Of a stretch of 64,000 bases of DNA, positions 1 to 12,895 are shown one piece after another. Origin of the DNA: Monomorium pharaonis (taxonomy: Eukaryota; Arthropoda; Insecta; Hymenoptera; Formicidae); the NCBI RefSeq assembly GCF_013373865.1, contig NC_050469.1:30075046-30139045 (forward strand). The letters run 5' to 3'. The notes beneath the pieces were generated by a model. That model saw only the letters and a program-made list of their open reading frames with translations, had not been told where the DNA came from and searched no databases. Positions within the stretch are counted from its first letter, which is position 1. Each line of letters opens with the position of its first letter. A program made the position numbers and the translations under genes.

Positions 1-3000
1 TATCCAACAATATAAATTATAGTTTGTTTAAACTGTATTAAAGCTCTCATAATCACAATGTTTGGTCTATACAATTTTGATATGGTTGTTATAACCAAAA
101 TGGAGATTTAATTATGATAAGTTGTACCATAAAACCATAATAATAATAATTACTATAAAAATAATATTTCTGATTATAATTATTTTATCCAGTTATAGAT
201 ACACAAGTATCACACATTGTTTCTCAGTGTGGCGTGTTTCAATAGCCATTTATTTTCTTCTTAAACAATTGTCCAAAAAGACGTTAAAATGTATAGACAC
301 ATTTCTATTGTTTATTAAATATAATAATTTTACAAATTAAAAGATGACGTAGCTGGGTAACAGTACAGTAAATTAGCGAAATCTGTTTTCCTAATTAACT
401 CTTGTTCGGGAAAGCAAACGGCCGATTTACAGTCAGCGGAGCGCTACGAAACATTTCGAAATGCACAAAGTTGACTCACGCTGAATGAAAATTGAAACGG
501 TTCTTTAATGTTCCCTCCGCAAAGGAGAGACGGTGAGAGTACGCGGAGCAGATCGGGAATTATATTTTTGCATTATAATCTCCACTGAGAAACAATGGTC
601 AGCGTGCACTTGAATCGCTGTGCCGTTATGGAGAACTGTACTTTCCGATAGTTCACCGGAGATTTCAAAGGTGAATTGGATCTTGAATTTTTCACAAGCG
701 CCATATCGCTCAGATGGCTTTAACCGGAGAAGCCGTCTTCCTATATCCACACAGTTCTTCAATCTCCCTTCTTTTTATCACAGATATTTTTTTTTACATA
801 CATACGACGGCGCGCCAAAAAAAAAAGCTGCAGAGTATTTCTTTGCTGCCTCTTCGATATTCGATGTGCTTTCTTTTTCGCGCGTATCCCGGAATTACTG
901 GAATATCATCGGTGATGATACCGAACGTATCAGTTAACCCGTTCAATATCGGTTATCTATTTACTCGGTTTTGTCACGTCACGTTATAAATTATGCCGGA
1001 ATAACGGAGTTTTTCCATGATGCGACGCATAACCAATATCAAATATTTCGTAGACACGAAACGAGTATTTCGTTTCGCGTGTAAACACCACAATGGTCTG
1101 GCAGGGCCACTGCCCGATCGCACACAAAGTAACTAGTTTCCAGCTGGCTTATCTGCCGCGTTCAAAGCGGACAAAGCTAAAAATGGTCTAGCGTGTACTT
1201 AGCGTGTATCATCGTTGAAATGAAATTCATTAACTTTAATAACTCCTTTCATATCGGTCATTGTACAGTCGACACGGTTACTGCAAAGAGGATTTCAAAA
1301 TGTCAAATAGTTTCCGCAATATAATCTTTGTTGCACGCGTGTGCATTTTGCCTGCGCGTTTATGTTTGCTTCGTAATTTTGAAATGCAACATACTCAATT
1401 GCGCTCGTTGTTGTAATGGACCAGTACTCTTCTACCGACATCAACTCTAAAATTATAAATTGTAAATTGCAGCAAGTGCGGCATGGTTCACGTCGTTTCG
1501 CGAGATTATCAAATCGCAAACAATTTAACGTCCGTTTATTTCGCGTCCGTGTATTTCGTTTATAACTGTAAACTTGGGGGGGAAATGCATTGTACGAACA
1601 CATTAACAATAAATCGTTTGAACGATACTCATATCGGGGGAGGACAAGGCTTCCCGTATCCGCGGCTTGAAATTCGACTGTAATATAGTGCTCATATCGT
1701 GCACAAAGTTTAAGGCTTATTGTGACGCGCGCGAGGGTTCACGGCGGAGATTTCGTCGATGGCGCGTGACTCGGATGCGGTACGAGGGATCGTCTCACAA
1801 AAAGCTCAGAATTTCTTTCCGCTTCTTAGTTTCGTCAGTCTGCCTTTTATACTCGGCGATTCCGATAACTTTCTTTCGTCCTTTTTAACGCATTTTCATG
1901 ATCAAAATGGCACATCGGAACATCGATCCGGCTCGCAGTGCCCGCCGACGGATATATGTTTGGGACATTTGTTTTCGCGCGGTCGATTCCCGTCGGGGAC
2001 GCGAGCGAGCACCGCGTGCCAAATGATAAATATGTCTAGAGCGCAAAGACAGAAAGCGATACACTCGTAGATAACATCGATGAGACTAAATAGCGTACTA
2101 GCTTCGGATTCAATTGCAAGTACTTTATTCGTCTTTTAACTTTCGTGCTGGATATTTTTTCTTGTAAAAGTGATTAACTCTTTTTTTGTACATCTGTCAT
2201 TGTCAATATTTTATTACAAAATAAAATGTTAGTTATTTTAGTTACTTTTAGTTTGCCGTTTATCTGTATAAAATAATTTAGATAATTATTTCGGTGGAGG
2301 GGTACCTTTATCTCATCTATTTAGAATGTCTGTTATTTCTATTTTTATCTTAAATAAAATAAGTGTTAGCTTTTTTACATTATTTAAGTTATAATGTGAA
2401 CGAATATGAATTGTGTTTAGTTTCAACCTTCAAGTTACTATTTATTTTAACAAAGAGGAAGAATTTTTTTCAATAATAATAGATTGCATTGATCAGAAAT
2501 TAATAATGCAATGTGCAAATTGCTTCAAAACTATAAGTGGTTTAAAAATTTTTACAAAACATTTTGTCAGAGTTATTATAATATGAGTTATATATTTTCT
2601 TCACATTTTTCAATTTTGATTCTTGTTTGTATACCGATTCAGAATATTCAGAGAAATATGTTTTAATAGAGAAGCATTTTTTGTCAGATTGAATTATTTG
2701 AAGAGTTCTTTTTAAGAAGTAAAGATTTATAAAGATCTGAATATATTTCTTTATATCTCTTAAATTGTCATGTTCAATCGCAACATTATCTCAAAATTAT
2801 CAAGATGAAATGATAATTTATTTTTCGATTAAATTTAAAATTAAATTATCTTTTCTAAAATAATTATTTGCATGCAATTTAGCATTATCTAGATAATTTA
2901 AATTATCTAAGCGCAAGACTGATTACTTTGGTATTTGAACGAATAATCTGTACTTACTTTTGTGTTTAATTATATGTCATGTGTATCCGAAATAAACAAT

Positions 3001-5596
3001 ATTCGTATTGTACTTCCGCGCACAATGATATTACTAATATTTAATTAAAAATATCGATGCGTGTGATATGAAAATAACTAATTGAATGCGCGATATCTCA
3101 TCGAGTCATTGGCTTTGTTGTCAGGTCATAGATTTGTATTCGCGTGGTTTCGATGTGTAACACCGGTTACGAATAGCAAATATCGCATTTATTTATCTGA
3201 GAATAGGAAGGGGGAATGAACGAATTCTCCGTTTGATAGAATACAGTGATCGGTACACATTCGACCAAGCAATCGCGGAGTTTTCGTTATTTTCAGACTT
3301 TTTGATTGAGACTGACGTGGCATATTCGCTCGAATGCAAATCGTATACCTGTGATCGTAGTTATTGGCAGGCAGGTGGCAGGCATATTTGAGAGAATCGC
3401 GTTGGCAAAAGAGGAGCGAGCGGTATGCTATTGTAACTGGGACAGCCAATAAAAGTTCGATGGGAGCGATAACGAGCACTCGTGAATGATCCCACACAGA
3501 TATGTCTATTACTTTTATTCCCGTTTCCTGATTGCTCGTTTATGCTTCGGTGTTATTCATTACATTTTCGTCTCCGGCGCCCGTCGCGAGTGTCTGCATC
3601 GGCTGCTTTTTTGTTCCACCGGTGCGCGAGTTACATAACACAGATTGTTACTTTTTAAACCAGTCACACGAGGGGGGGGTTCCGCCGGCTGCGGACGACG
3701 TCGCGCAATATTGTTACTTGTCACCATTCGAATGAGACTGAATGGACGTGTAAAAAAAATTCTCCCCGATTAAGTGGCGAGACACGCCGCGCCGTTATTT
3801 ATTTTGATCCCGTTCGTGCTTGAAAAATTCTCCAGTAACGTATAAGTGCAGAGCCGCGTGCACCCTTGACGTGTCATCGATTATCTATAGGTGCTTGGAA
3901 ATTATTACTTCGGTCGGATAATTCGAACGGGCCGAGATTCGAGTCGCGATTTAATTACCGTGAGAAGTTCCAGAGTTTTAAAGACGTGCAATTTCTAAGG
4001 TAATGAAAGAGTCGTAAAGGAATCTTCGAAGCTTTGGTAACGGGTTTTGTCGGAGATTTTGAAGTTTAAGTGAACTGAATAAATCAAGATTAATTTTAAG
4101 TTGTTTATACGTTTATCTGCGATAGATCATATTATAAATATCGATAAAGTAATATGAAAATGTGTGTGTTACCTATCAGGAATAAGAGGAATGAATTATA
4201 TACAAACGAATATATTGCAAAAGTACATAACGCGTCAAAAATTGTTTGAGTGTGCAATTTGTTTAATTAAAATAACAATAACTTTAATAAAATGTTTGGT
4301 AATTTTAAACGTATTTATAAGCGAGTCGGTTTGCACCAAAGTTACACATGCCACAAAGTTTTAATTTATACAACAATTCCGTATATTTTTATTTGCTTTG
4401 CATATAATACGTTACAGATACGCGAAAGTTATAACAGATATCATTTAACTTAAATTTTATATAATTTATCAGTCTAAATAACTAATTTATCACAGACAAC
4501 GGTAATAAACAATTGACGTGGAACATTTACTATTATTAATAATATGGAATAATTTACAATTTATAATGGAACCAATTTATACATATGTCAAAAATTAATT
4601 AACAAATTCTTTTATGAAATTCCCTTAGCGGGTGTTGATACTTATAATGGAGAGTGCGATGTTCTTGTGTGTATAGAGATATTCTCTTGATTAAATAATT
4701 AATTGTGTGATCAAGTGCTCTTTCGTATATCCGGCGGGAAACTCCAGGAATATCCTATTTCGAATAAAGCCGTCGTTCCCGCCGTAGCAATTTCGTCTCA
4801 ATTCGTTCGAGGTTGCCGCGGAGAGTTACTGTGGCTTTTCCTCGGTCGGCGGATCTCCCGGCTGCGTATAGAACGCAAAATAGTTCGCTCCCTCGTTTCC
4901 GCTCGGAATACTTTCCGCATAGTTCCGGCGAATTACGTGGGTATGTGCTATACTTGGCAGTGCGATTTAAATAGTTCGAAGGGATTTGCCGCGGAAAAAT
5001 CCGATAAGAGCTTCCTTAGCGTTCCGTTTGACGATTTCGAGCTCTGCAATTCCTACAATTTCACCTCTACCATCCATTCCTCTCTTTCTCCTTTCAACTC
5101 TCCGCACTTGGTACCTCCGTGCCGGCAAAAGTAAACGGGGTACTTTGTCCGTAATATTTAATGATCTCCTCTTTCCGCACTCACTTTGCGTTCGACCTCG
5201 GGGAAGAGTAGTGGGAATCTTGAATACTAATTTATTTAAAGTACGGCCGTTAATTGAATCGTTTAATGGCTGTATTATAACAGCACATGGAAAAACTGAT
5301 TTTCATAGAGGATCGGCAGCACGACATATAGACTCTGTAGCAAATAACTTAAGGAATGATGAATGTATATATGGCGGAGAACCTGTAACACATTTCTCTA
5401 TTCGTAGATGAATAATTGTACATTTATTATAAAATGTATATACAAAAAAATGTTTTGATGGCTCATATGTTTTTTAATATTTTTTAGTATTTCCGTTGAT
5501 TAATAATTTTGGAATAAATAACTTGTTATGCAACGCACTCAATATCTATGTTTTATATAGATATAAACGCATTGTGCATACGTACAATACACATTA
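1..5596. other. non-coding DNA, no gene recognised
   Basis: This stretch alternates between AT-rich sequence (for example 2100-3000 and 4080-4690) and more GC-rich patches around 500-1100, 1680-2070, 3490-4000 and 4720-5220. The open frames here are short, overlap in several frames and on both strands, and show neither a recognisable domain nor coding-like codon use. I see no tRNA, no transposon ends and no clear promoter. Confidence 0.6.
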
Positions 5597-5836
5597 TCCA
5601 CAGTGAGAAAAATATTGTTAATTTAACTAAATTTTTCAACTGAATTAAATTTTTTAAATTATCAAATATATAAATACTTGAATTAATCAAATATATAAAT
5701 ATATATTCAATCAAATATATAAATACTATTGAATTGAATTAAAGTTTAAGTATTTTGATTAAACACATGAATTAGTTGAACTGAAAAAATTTAATCTAGT
5801 TGAAAAAAATTTAGTTAACAAAACAATCTTTCAGTG
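5597..5836. mobile_element. TA-type MITE with inverted ends (copy A)
   Basis: The two ends are imperfect inverted repeats about 55 bp long. The left end begins CAGTGAGAAAAATATTG and the reverse complement of the right end begins CACTGAAAGATTG. Both then run through a shared TAACTAAATTTTT and TCAACT. The right end abuts TA, as expected for Tc1/mariner-type insertions; the left junction is degraded. The interior is AT-rich with three tandem-like CAAATATATAAATA repeats and no open frame. A partial relative lies at 40420-40545. This is a non-autonomous relic; assignment to Tc1/mariner is inferred from TA and the CACTGA terminus only. Confidence 0.6.
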
Positions 5837-5858
5837 TATAAACATTTTTTATGTGGAT

Positions 5859-5922
5859 GGGGTTAATACATACGTTATATACACATTGTGTGGGGGTTAA
5901 TGCATACGTTATGTACATATTG
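5859..5922. repeat. two-copy tandem duplication, 34-bp period
   Basis: GGGGTTAATACATACGTTAT at 5859 is repeated with one substitution at 5893. Each copy continues about 10 bp further with two more differences. It lies just outside the right end of the adjacent MITE. Confidence 0.7.
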
Positions 5923-8132
5923 ACGATTTATTGGTTTCGCAGAAAAAGTTAGCTGTAGTATAGCTTCGCGATATTTTATTTCATGCAATAAGTGTTAGGA
6001 GATGTTGGGGTTAGATCGAACTTAAAGTTTTGCGCGGCGTTTCCGCGAAGTAATTAAAAAGTATGTTTGTAATCAGCACGGCGATCGACACGGGCGATCT
6101 TGGAGGCTGCCGCTTTAACGGGAAAATTTTTCCCTCGAGCGATTTTACTGGCAGTTTTTGACTCCTCGCAAGCTCGACGCCGGTATTTTTTTCGTGACAG
6201 TCAAGCGCTCGAATTGAGTTGGGAATTACGTGGCCCCCAATTAAATTTCTCCATCCGCTTGCTGGTATGATTCGAAATCGATACCAGTACCTCGGACGAC
6301 ATCGGCTAATGATGTCGATGGGTTGATTCGATGAGCACCATTCGAAGAAAAAAAGTGAAAATCGCGAAGAGTTTTTTTTCTGATATATCAAAGCCCTTGT
6401 CTTTCTTATTAACTAGCAATCACCTCGGTGAGAGTCTCTCATTGACAGATGAACTGTTTTCACGGCTTCCTATTCTGCGAAAATTTTCTCATGTATTTCT
6501 AAATGCTGTGACACTGCAAAAATCATCATTTGCAATGCTATTTTTTTATTAAAAAAAGATTTCATGTTACTCTCTTACAGCTGATTTTGATGCTTAATAT
6601 CTTTTGTATAAATTTATATATTTTTTACTTAATTATTATTATTAAATTGAATATCAATTAATATTGTATCATTTAATATTGTAATATCACTATTCCGATT
6701 TAATTTAACTTTGTTTCAAGATCAAAATTACTTGACGCGCAGTTTGAAAAATGAAGAAAATGTAAATAAATTTATATAAAAAGTATATTAAGTAAACATT
6801 CAGTTCTGATAATTTAAGATCGTTTTTCAGTTGATTGTGTTATTTTTACATAATGAACTGTTTAGTTTATTAATTATTATTATTGATTTTCGTTTTAAAA
6901 TTATTTATATAACATATTAATTTATGATTGCAATAATCTTTTTGTATCACTGATTCTCGAATGAGTATTTCTCGTTAAAACGTGATACAACTCCGTTCGT
7001 CGATTCTACTGGTAATTTAACTTCCGACAGTACGCTAGTGCGCGACAAAGTTAAATCGAACTCGAATGAAAGCCTTCAACCGTGTTTCTATATCAAAGAC
7101 GAGAATAAAGCCTAATCATCAGAGAATAAAATCTGCCACACATCGTATGTTGTATCTTTAAAGTTTTTTGAGGAGTATTTTTTTCTTAATTTTAAATATG
7201 CGATGCAAAATTTGTTAATTAATTTTTTAACTAATAATTTTGTTTAGTAAAATTGTGTTTATGTATCGAAGTTAAATGCTTAAAATTTTAATAGAAAGTA
7301 CAAGCCAAATTTTGGCTTTATAAAATTTTTTTGATATTTTTGACGGACGCAGTTACACCAGACGGAAATTATTCGTTATAACGTAATAATGCCTATACGA
7401 TTAACATAAAAACCTCTATACATACTTGATTAATCCGTGCAACAAAGGATCGTTTATCGCCACTTCATGTAAATAAAGATTGAATTTTCGTTGGCCATCT
7501 ATTTTCGATAAGTATTTAATCAAGCGTGCATGCATATCTACATTGAACTTGTTTGCAAAATTTAAAATCTGTTGGACATGGATCTATATTGACAAGCAAT
7601 ATGTTATATCTAATAAGTAATATGTTAATATTTAATTGTTAATATCTGAATTGTTTTAATTATTTTAATAGTTTTAGCATTTCTTAGCGTTAAGTCACTT
7701 TGCTGTTTTCTTACTTTTGTGTGTGCGACATCTTTGTCCTAATAGTAGAGAGTATTGAATTTCTCGATGTGATATATAAATTGTTTAATCGGAAGAGAAA
7801 TTGTTGGCAATGTTACCTCATAAATCAATGTATAGCTAATATATGGATTATCGTGCCGCGTTGTAGAAGTTAATTTACGACTACTATTATTTGACTAATT
7901 CTAAGTTATATGTACCACACGGTTCTGCATATTATTACGTCTTTATTCAGGAATTCAAATATTTAATAAAGATATAGCATATTTTTGTTAATTTATTTCC
8001 GTTTTAAGATATTCATATAGTACAGAAAGAGAGTAAAAAAAAAAAATAGTAAGAATCATATTGCGAAGCGCGTTAAATGTATTTCAATTTCTTACGAGCA
8101 ACGCACTCTGTACAGTTTTACGGATAATTGCT
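5923..8132. other. AT-rich non-coding DNA
   Basis: No coding-like frame was found. A near-perfect 26-bp palindrome is centred in 6262-6287 (CTGGTAT... ...ATACCAG around TTCGAA), inside a GC-richer patch at 6000-6330. The rest is AT-rich with short local repeats and no transposon ends that I could pair. Confidence 0.55.
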
Positions 8133-8268
8133 TTAAGACGGTTAACTTTCTTAATTAACTTTAGCCTCAGCTTAACTGACTCTTTGTTCCTTTCTGAAAC
8201 TAGAACAGTAAAGAGATAAAGAATCAGTTAAACTACGGCCAAAGTTAATCGACGAAATCGGGCCTTAA
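8133..8268. mobile_element. TTAA-flanked hairpin MITE (piggyBac-like)
   Basis: The element occupies 8137-8264 and is bracketed by TTAA at 8133-8136 and 8265-8268, the target duplication of piggyBac-type elements. Nearly the whole element is one inverted repeat. The inner 40 bp of each arm, starting ATTAACTTT, match at about 32 of 40 positions, and the loop is about 16 bp around CTGAAACTAGAACAG. The outer arms diverge more (GACGGTTAAC versus GGCCCGATTTCG read inward). There is no coding capacity. The piggyBac assignment rests only on TTAA, so a chance TTAA beside another kind of hairpin MITE cannot be excluded. Confidence 0.65.
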
Positions 8269-8679
8269 AGGGTTAATCAGCGCTTTCTTGAAGGTCGATC
8301 ACGGGCTTCAACGTGAATGTAATTTTACGCGCAAGGTGTCTCGAACTGACAATACTGCATTACATGAATTTAATCAGATTTGTGCTTTATTGAGTAGAAA
8401 TTAGTTTGTCCATCTATATCATCGAACTAACTTGTGCTACAGTACTGAATATTATTGGAATTATTCAAAATTATACACCCTACGCTCACGAACTTGAGTT
8501 GAATGACTCAATATATAATCAACTCTACTTATGCGTATGTCTATAGTTTTAGTATATGATATACAATGACAGTAATTACGATATTAAATTCCGAAGAACC
8601 AAAATTTAGAGACGATTTTATGATCGCTTACCTCTGTAAAATAATTACAGAAGAGAAGGACTTTTTTCTCTGCAGACAG
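8269..8679. other. non-coding spacer
   Basis: AT-rich spacer between two DNA-transposon relics; I see no feature in it. Confidence 0.6.
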
Positions 8680-9557
8680 TAGGGTGAATTAGGGTATGAT
8701 GGCCACACAGAGAAGATGACCAATGGTTATAAATCTTCCAATAATTGTTAATAATGTATTCTTGTACTTATCTTTAATAATAATCGATATTTACTGTAGT
8801 TTATGTGCGTATATTATTTGAAATAATAATATGATGGATATTATATCACGTTTTTATTTTTGACTCCAAAGTTTTTTATATGTTAATTAAAAATTGCTAC
8901 AACGTTGAATAAATTATAGTTGAACTGTCACAATTAACGTTAGATACATAACGAAGATATGTAAATTATAATGTATAATTATATGTTTTATTTCTTTTTG
9001 TATTTTTTAAATTCTCTCATAGTTCGAATAAGATAGCTCACTGACTTTTCAGGGTATAGAGTTTACATATATGTATACATTTAATAAAAAAGACAAGACT
9101 TAACTTGCTCATCTAATATTAAATTTATTATAGATACTTTTTTTTTAGTATTGACAGTGAGTTAAATAGATGTTAAACTTATATGAACACTTATTATTAA
9201 AAATGTATAAAAGTAAAATTAAATACGTAATATGTGGCAATAAAATTAAATATGTAAAATTATAAATTGTTTATTATTTTATAAATGTTAATTATATAAA
9301 ATATGTATGGTCAACTATATTATAATACTATGGCGATAATTTTGCCTGAAAGTTGTGAAAGATGGCCAATGTTTATGTTTCAATATTTTAATATATAAAA
9401 TTTTTATTAAATGTTTTCCATTTAATATTGATAATAGTGTTACATGTTTTTTTAAGCTTTAGTAAACTAATATATCAAATGCTATTAAAAAATAATAAAA
9501 ATAAAAGCATGTTTTTTGCATTAAAAAACTATGGCTATCATATCCGAGTTTACCCTA
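8680..9557. mobile_element. non-autonomous DNA transposon, TA duplication
   Basis: TA at 8680-8681 and 9556-9557 flank an 874-bp element. Its ends are inverted repeats: GGGTGAATTAGG inward from the left and GGGTAAACTCGG inward from the right, followed in both by a TATGAT[G/A]GCC block, matching at 18 of 23 positions. The motif GATGGCCA or a close variant recurs inside near 8695, 8714 and 9363. The interior is very AT-rich and has no transposase frame. The TA duplication and short terminal repeats fit the Tc1/mariner group; the family name is not known to me. Confidence 0.75.
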
Positions 9558-11152
9558 TCTTTTCATAAATTTTTTTGAAACGTTATTTTTTTATACCGTA
9601 CATAAAAAGGAGCAAAAAAGTTTTAATTATGTAGCTAACAAACGAATTGATGGGTTGAATAATTCAAGTAATGGAAAGCTATGCATGATATATCGTGTGA
9701 TCGTTTATTAATAATATTTTGTATATGTATTTCGCGAGATTGTTTAATGATATATCGCATGAATGAATAAATAAATGAACGACTAAGTACGAGAGAGAGA
9801 GAGAGAGAGTCAGAAAATGTTATAAAAGAAAATACGAGAAAATTCTTATCGCCATTTCGACTGCTTCCATTCTTCTTTCGCGTCAAATGAGTCTCCATTC
9901 GAAATATTTAAATGCGAACTCATTCTATCCTTTACTGCCGTATTCTCAGAGACTTTCTACCTCTTCCACGATTCTTTTTTTTTCTTACTAAGATTAACCA
10001 GCGATATTATTCTTCAATTTGGATTAAGTTCTTTCTTCCTACTATCGCGCGGACTTTCTGAACTCGCCTAGCATATCGAGAAAGGTGAGCCGAAGAAATT
10101 CTTCGAGCTTTCTCGTAATGCGTACAGTTGATTTTCAAACATTGCTACTTAACTGTAAGTTTGTAATGAGAAATTAGAACAAAACCAAGGAATAAATAGA
10201 ATGCTGTAAAATATTTCAAATATTCCACATATGTTTTATAGTAATATGAATAAGAAGTTAAGCACATTATCAGTAATAAGTAATTACACAATATTGTAAC
10301 ATTTTATAATCTATCTACAAGATAATCATATAAATGTTTAATAAGTATAAATTATAAAATATTTAATAAGTATTCCACGTAATTATTTTTTTAATTTTTG
10401 TGAAAATGTCTGATTTTTAGTAATTAATTAGACTTTTGGAAATAATTTTAAATAATAAGCTACTTTTACAGATATAGATTTATTTATTTATTATTTTTCA
10501 TATTTATTAAAGATAAATTAAATTCGCAATTTTTAAGCAGTTATTTGTGCAAACTTTTTAAGAATAAATTATGTTTTGGGTATTGTTCCATGCAAGTTTC
10601 AGTATGTGATAGGATTATAGTTAGCTTGTCATTCTCCACGCTGACCTGTTTACGGAGCTATGGGCAACTACTAGAACAAGTTTGGAACATAGTTTAGAGT
10701 CTAACTATGAATTACCAATCTGATCTCATGCGTACGTACGCGGAGTAGTTTCTTATCCATTTTTTCCTGAGTAAACCAGTTTCCTTAAACAATGATTTAC
10801 ATTTTTTCAATTCTGTGAGTTTCTGTGATCGTTACTTGATAGGAATTTCTGTAGATTTTACGCTTTCGGAAGAGTTTCCGTTAGATGTCATAAAATATAG
10901 GAAAAATATTTCTGCTCAGTCACAAATTTTTATACTTGTATTTATTAATCTCTCTTTGAAGATTCTGAAAATATTAAGCTTGGAACATTGTGTGAATTAA
11001 GTAAAAGATTTTAATATACATATAAACTTAGAACTCAACAGATTTGATATAATATATCTATCCTACTGATGCAATTAACTAAAGTTATATTTATTTCTCG
11101 TAAATAAGCATATTGTAACTTATATATATTTGGAAGATTTTTTTATATATTA
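9558..11152. other. AT-rich non-coding DNA
   Basis: Holds a (GA)n microsatellite at 9791-9809 and otherwise unremarkable AT-rich sequence up to the target duplication of the first foldback element. Confidence 0.6.
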
Positions 11153-11161
11153 ACAATAAAA
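11153..11161. repeat. 9-bp target site duplication, left (foldback element 1)
   Basis: ACAATAAAA directly precedes the left terminus GCCTGTGTGAAG. The identical nonamer follows the right terminus at 13466-13474. Confidence 0.9.
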
Positions 11162-11340
11162 GCCTGTGTGAAGTTAGCACCGCATCTTTCAAAATTGTAA
11201 GTTTTATTAAGAGTACTATTTGCACCCCAAAAAGTACTAGAGTTCCTGATAGGTATTAGCAAGAGTACCGCCGAAATACTTAGAGAAATTGCAATTTGAA
11301 AATATGAGGTGCTAACTTCCCGTGGCACCGCAACATGAAA

Positions 11341-11600
11341 AATATATTGTTTTAAAGATCCTATCTTAAAGTACTCGAAAAGTACTACAGTTCCTGATAC
11401 ATTTTAACAATAGTACCAACCGCCAAATGTTTTAAAAAAATTATTGAAATTTGGGGATGGCACCGCAAAATTAAAAAATCATTCTTTTAATGATCCTATC
11501 TTAAAGTACTCGAAAAGTACTAGAGTTCCTGATACATTTTAATAATAGTACCAACTAATAAATACTGAAAAAAAAATTTTTTTAAGATTACAGCCTATCT
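11341..11600 (+). repeat. 135-bp tandem units, left arm (2 copies)
   Basis: The motif TTCCTGATACATTTTAA recurs at about 11391 and 11526, exactly 135 bp apart. Each unit has two AGTACT hexamers separated by four bases. A diverged further copy (TTCCTGATAGG at 11243) sits in the terminal segment 148 bp upstream, so the outer end probably derives from the same unit. Confidence 0.85.
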
Positions 11601-11604
11601 TTCA

Positions 11605-12530
11605 TAAAAGTGGCCGTAACTCCTTTGCCTTTAATTTCACAGCATTGTGCCTTAATAACTTTCAAAAGTACTCGCTGGGGTGCCAAAAGTACTCCAATCA
11701 AAACCCGAAAATTGTAAAAAAATTTTATCTTTCTAAGGGACTGACTGTATCTAAAAGTAGCCGTAACTCTTTTGCGTCAAGTTTCACAGCTTTGTGCCTT
11801 AATAACTTTCGAAAGTACTCGCTGGGGTGCCAAAAGTACTCCAATCAAAACCCGGAAATTGTAAAAAATTTTTATCTCTCTAAGGGACTGACTGTATCTA
11901 AAAGTGACCGTAACTCTTTTGCGTCAAGTTTCACAGCTTTGTGCCTTAATAACTTTCGAAAGTACTCGCTGGGGTGCCAAAAGTACTCCAATCAAAACCC
12001 GGAAATTGTAAAAAAATTTTATCTCTCTAAGGGACTGACTGTATCTAAAAGTGACCGTAACTCTTTTGCGTCAAGTTTCACAGCTTTGTGCCTTAATAAC
12101 TTTCGAAAGTACTCGCTGGGGTGCCAAAAGTACTCCAATCAAAACCCGGAAATTGTAAAAAAATTTTATCTCTCTAAGGGACTGACTGTATCTAAAAGTG
12201 GCCGTAATTCTTTTGCGTCAAGTTTCACAGCTTTGTGCCTTAATAACTTTCGAAAGTACTCGCTGGGGTGCCAAAAGTACTCCAATCAAAACCCGGAAAT
12301 TGTAAAAAAAATTTCACCTTTCTGGAGGACTGACTGTATCTAAAAGTGACCGTAACTCCTTTGCGTCAAGTTTCACAGCTTTGTGCCTTAATAACTTTCG
12401 AAAGTACTCGCTGGGGTGCCAAAAGTACTCCAGTCAGAATCCGGAAATTGTGAAAAAATTGTATCTCTTTCGAGGACTTAACATAATTAAAAGTGACCGT
12501 AACTTTTTTGTTTTTGATTTTATAGCTTTG
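11605..12530 (+). repeat. 147-bp tandem array, left arm (6 copies)
   Basis: GCCTTAATAACTTTC occurs at 11649, 11796, 11943, 12090, 12237 and 12385, spacing 147 bp four times and 148 bp once. Copies 2 to 4 are almost identical; the first and last are more diverged, as expected for an array homogenised from the middle. Because 147 is a multiple of three, one frame stays open through most of the array and gives a 232-residue open frame with a 49-residue period. That frame is a by-product of the repeat, not evidence of a protein. Confidence 0.9.
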
Positions 12531-12621
12531 TACCTCAACTTTTAAAAGGTCGGCAAATTGTACGTTATATATCAATCTATTTTTTCCAAAAACTTGTATT
12601 TATGTATATATATATATATAA

Positions 12622-12895
12622 ATTTTTTTACAATTTCCGGGTTTTGATTGGAGTACTTTTGGCACCCCAGCGAGTACTTTCGAAAGTTATTAAGGCACAA
12701 AGCTGTGAAACTTGACGCAAAAGAGTTACGGCTACTTTTAGATACAGTCAGTCCCTTAGAAAGATAAAATTTTTTTACAATTTTCGGGTTTTGATTGGAG
12801 TACTTTTGGCACCCCAGCGAGTACTTTCGAAAGTTATTAAGGCACAAAGCTGTGAAATTAAAGGCAAAGGAGTTACGGCCACTTTTATGAAAGAT
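12622..12895 (-). repeat. 147-bp tandem units, right arm (2 copies, inverted)
   Basis: Two copies of the 147-bp unit in inverted orientation, with the GGCAC junction at about 12694 and 12841, 147 bp apart. They mirror the six-copy array of the left arm, so the arms differ by four units. Confidence 0.85.

Noticed and set aside
3920..3945. GTTCGAAT on the minus strand as a tRNA B-box
   Set aside because: The stem partner positions do not pair, and no A-box or acceptor stem is present.
4703..5411. Two overlapping plus-strand frames of about 140 residues
   Set aside because: Different frames over the same GC-rich patch, no recognisable domain or coding bias.
11645..12343. Open frame of 232 residues with 49-residue repeats
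   Set aside because: It lies wholly inside the 147-bp tandem array of a foldback transposon, and its openness follows from a period divisible by three.
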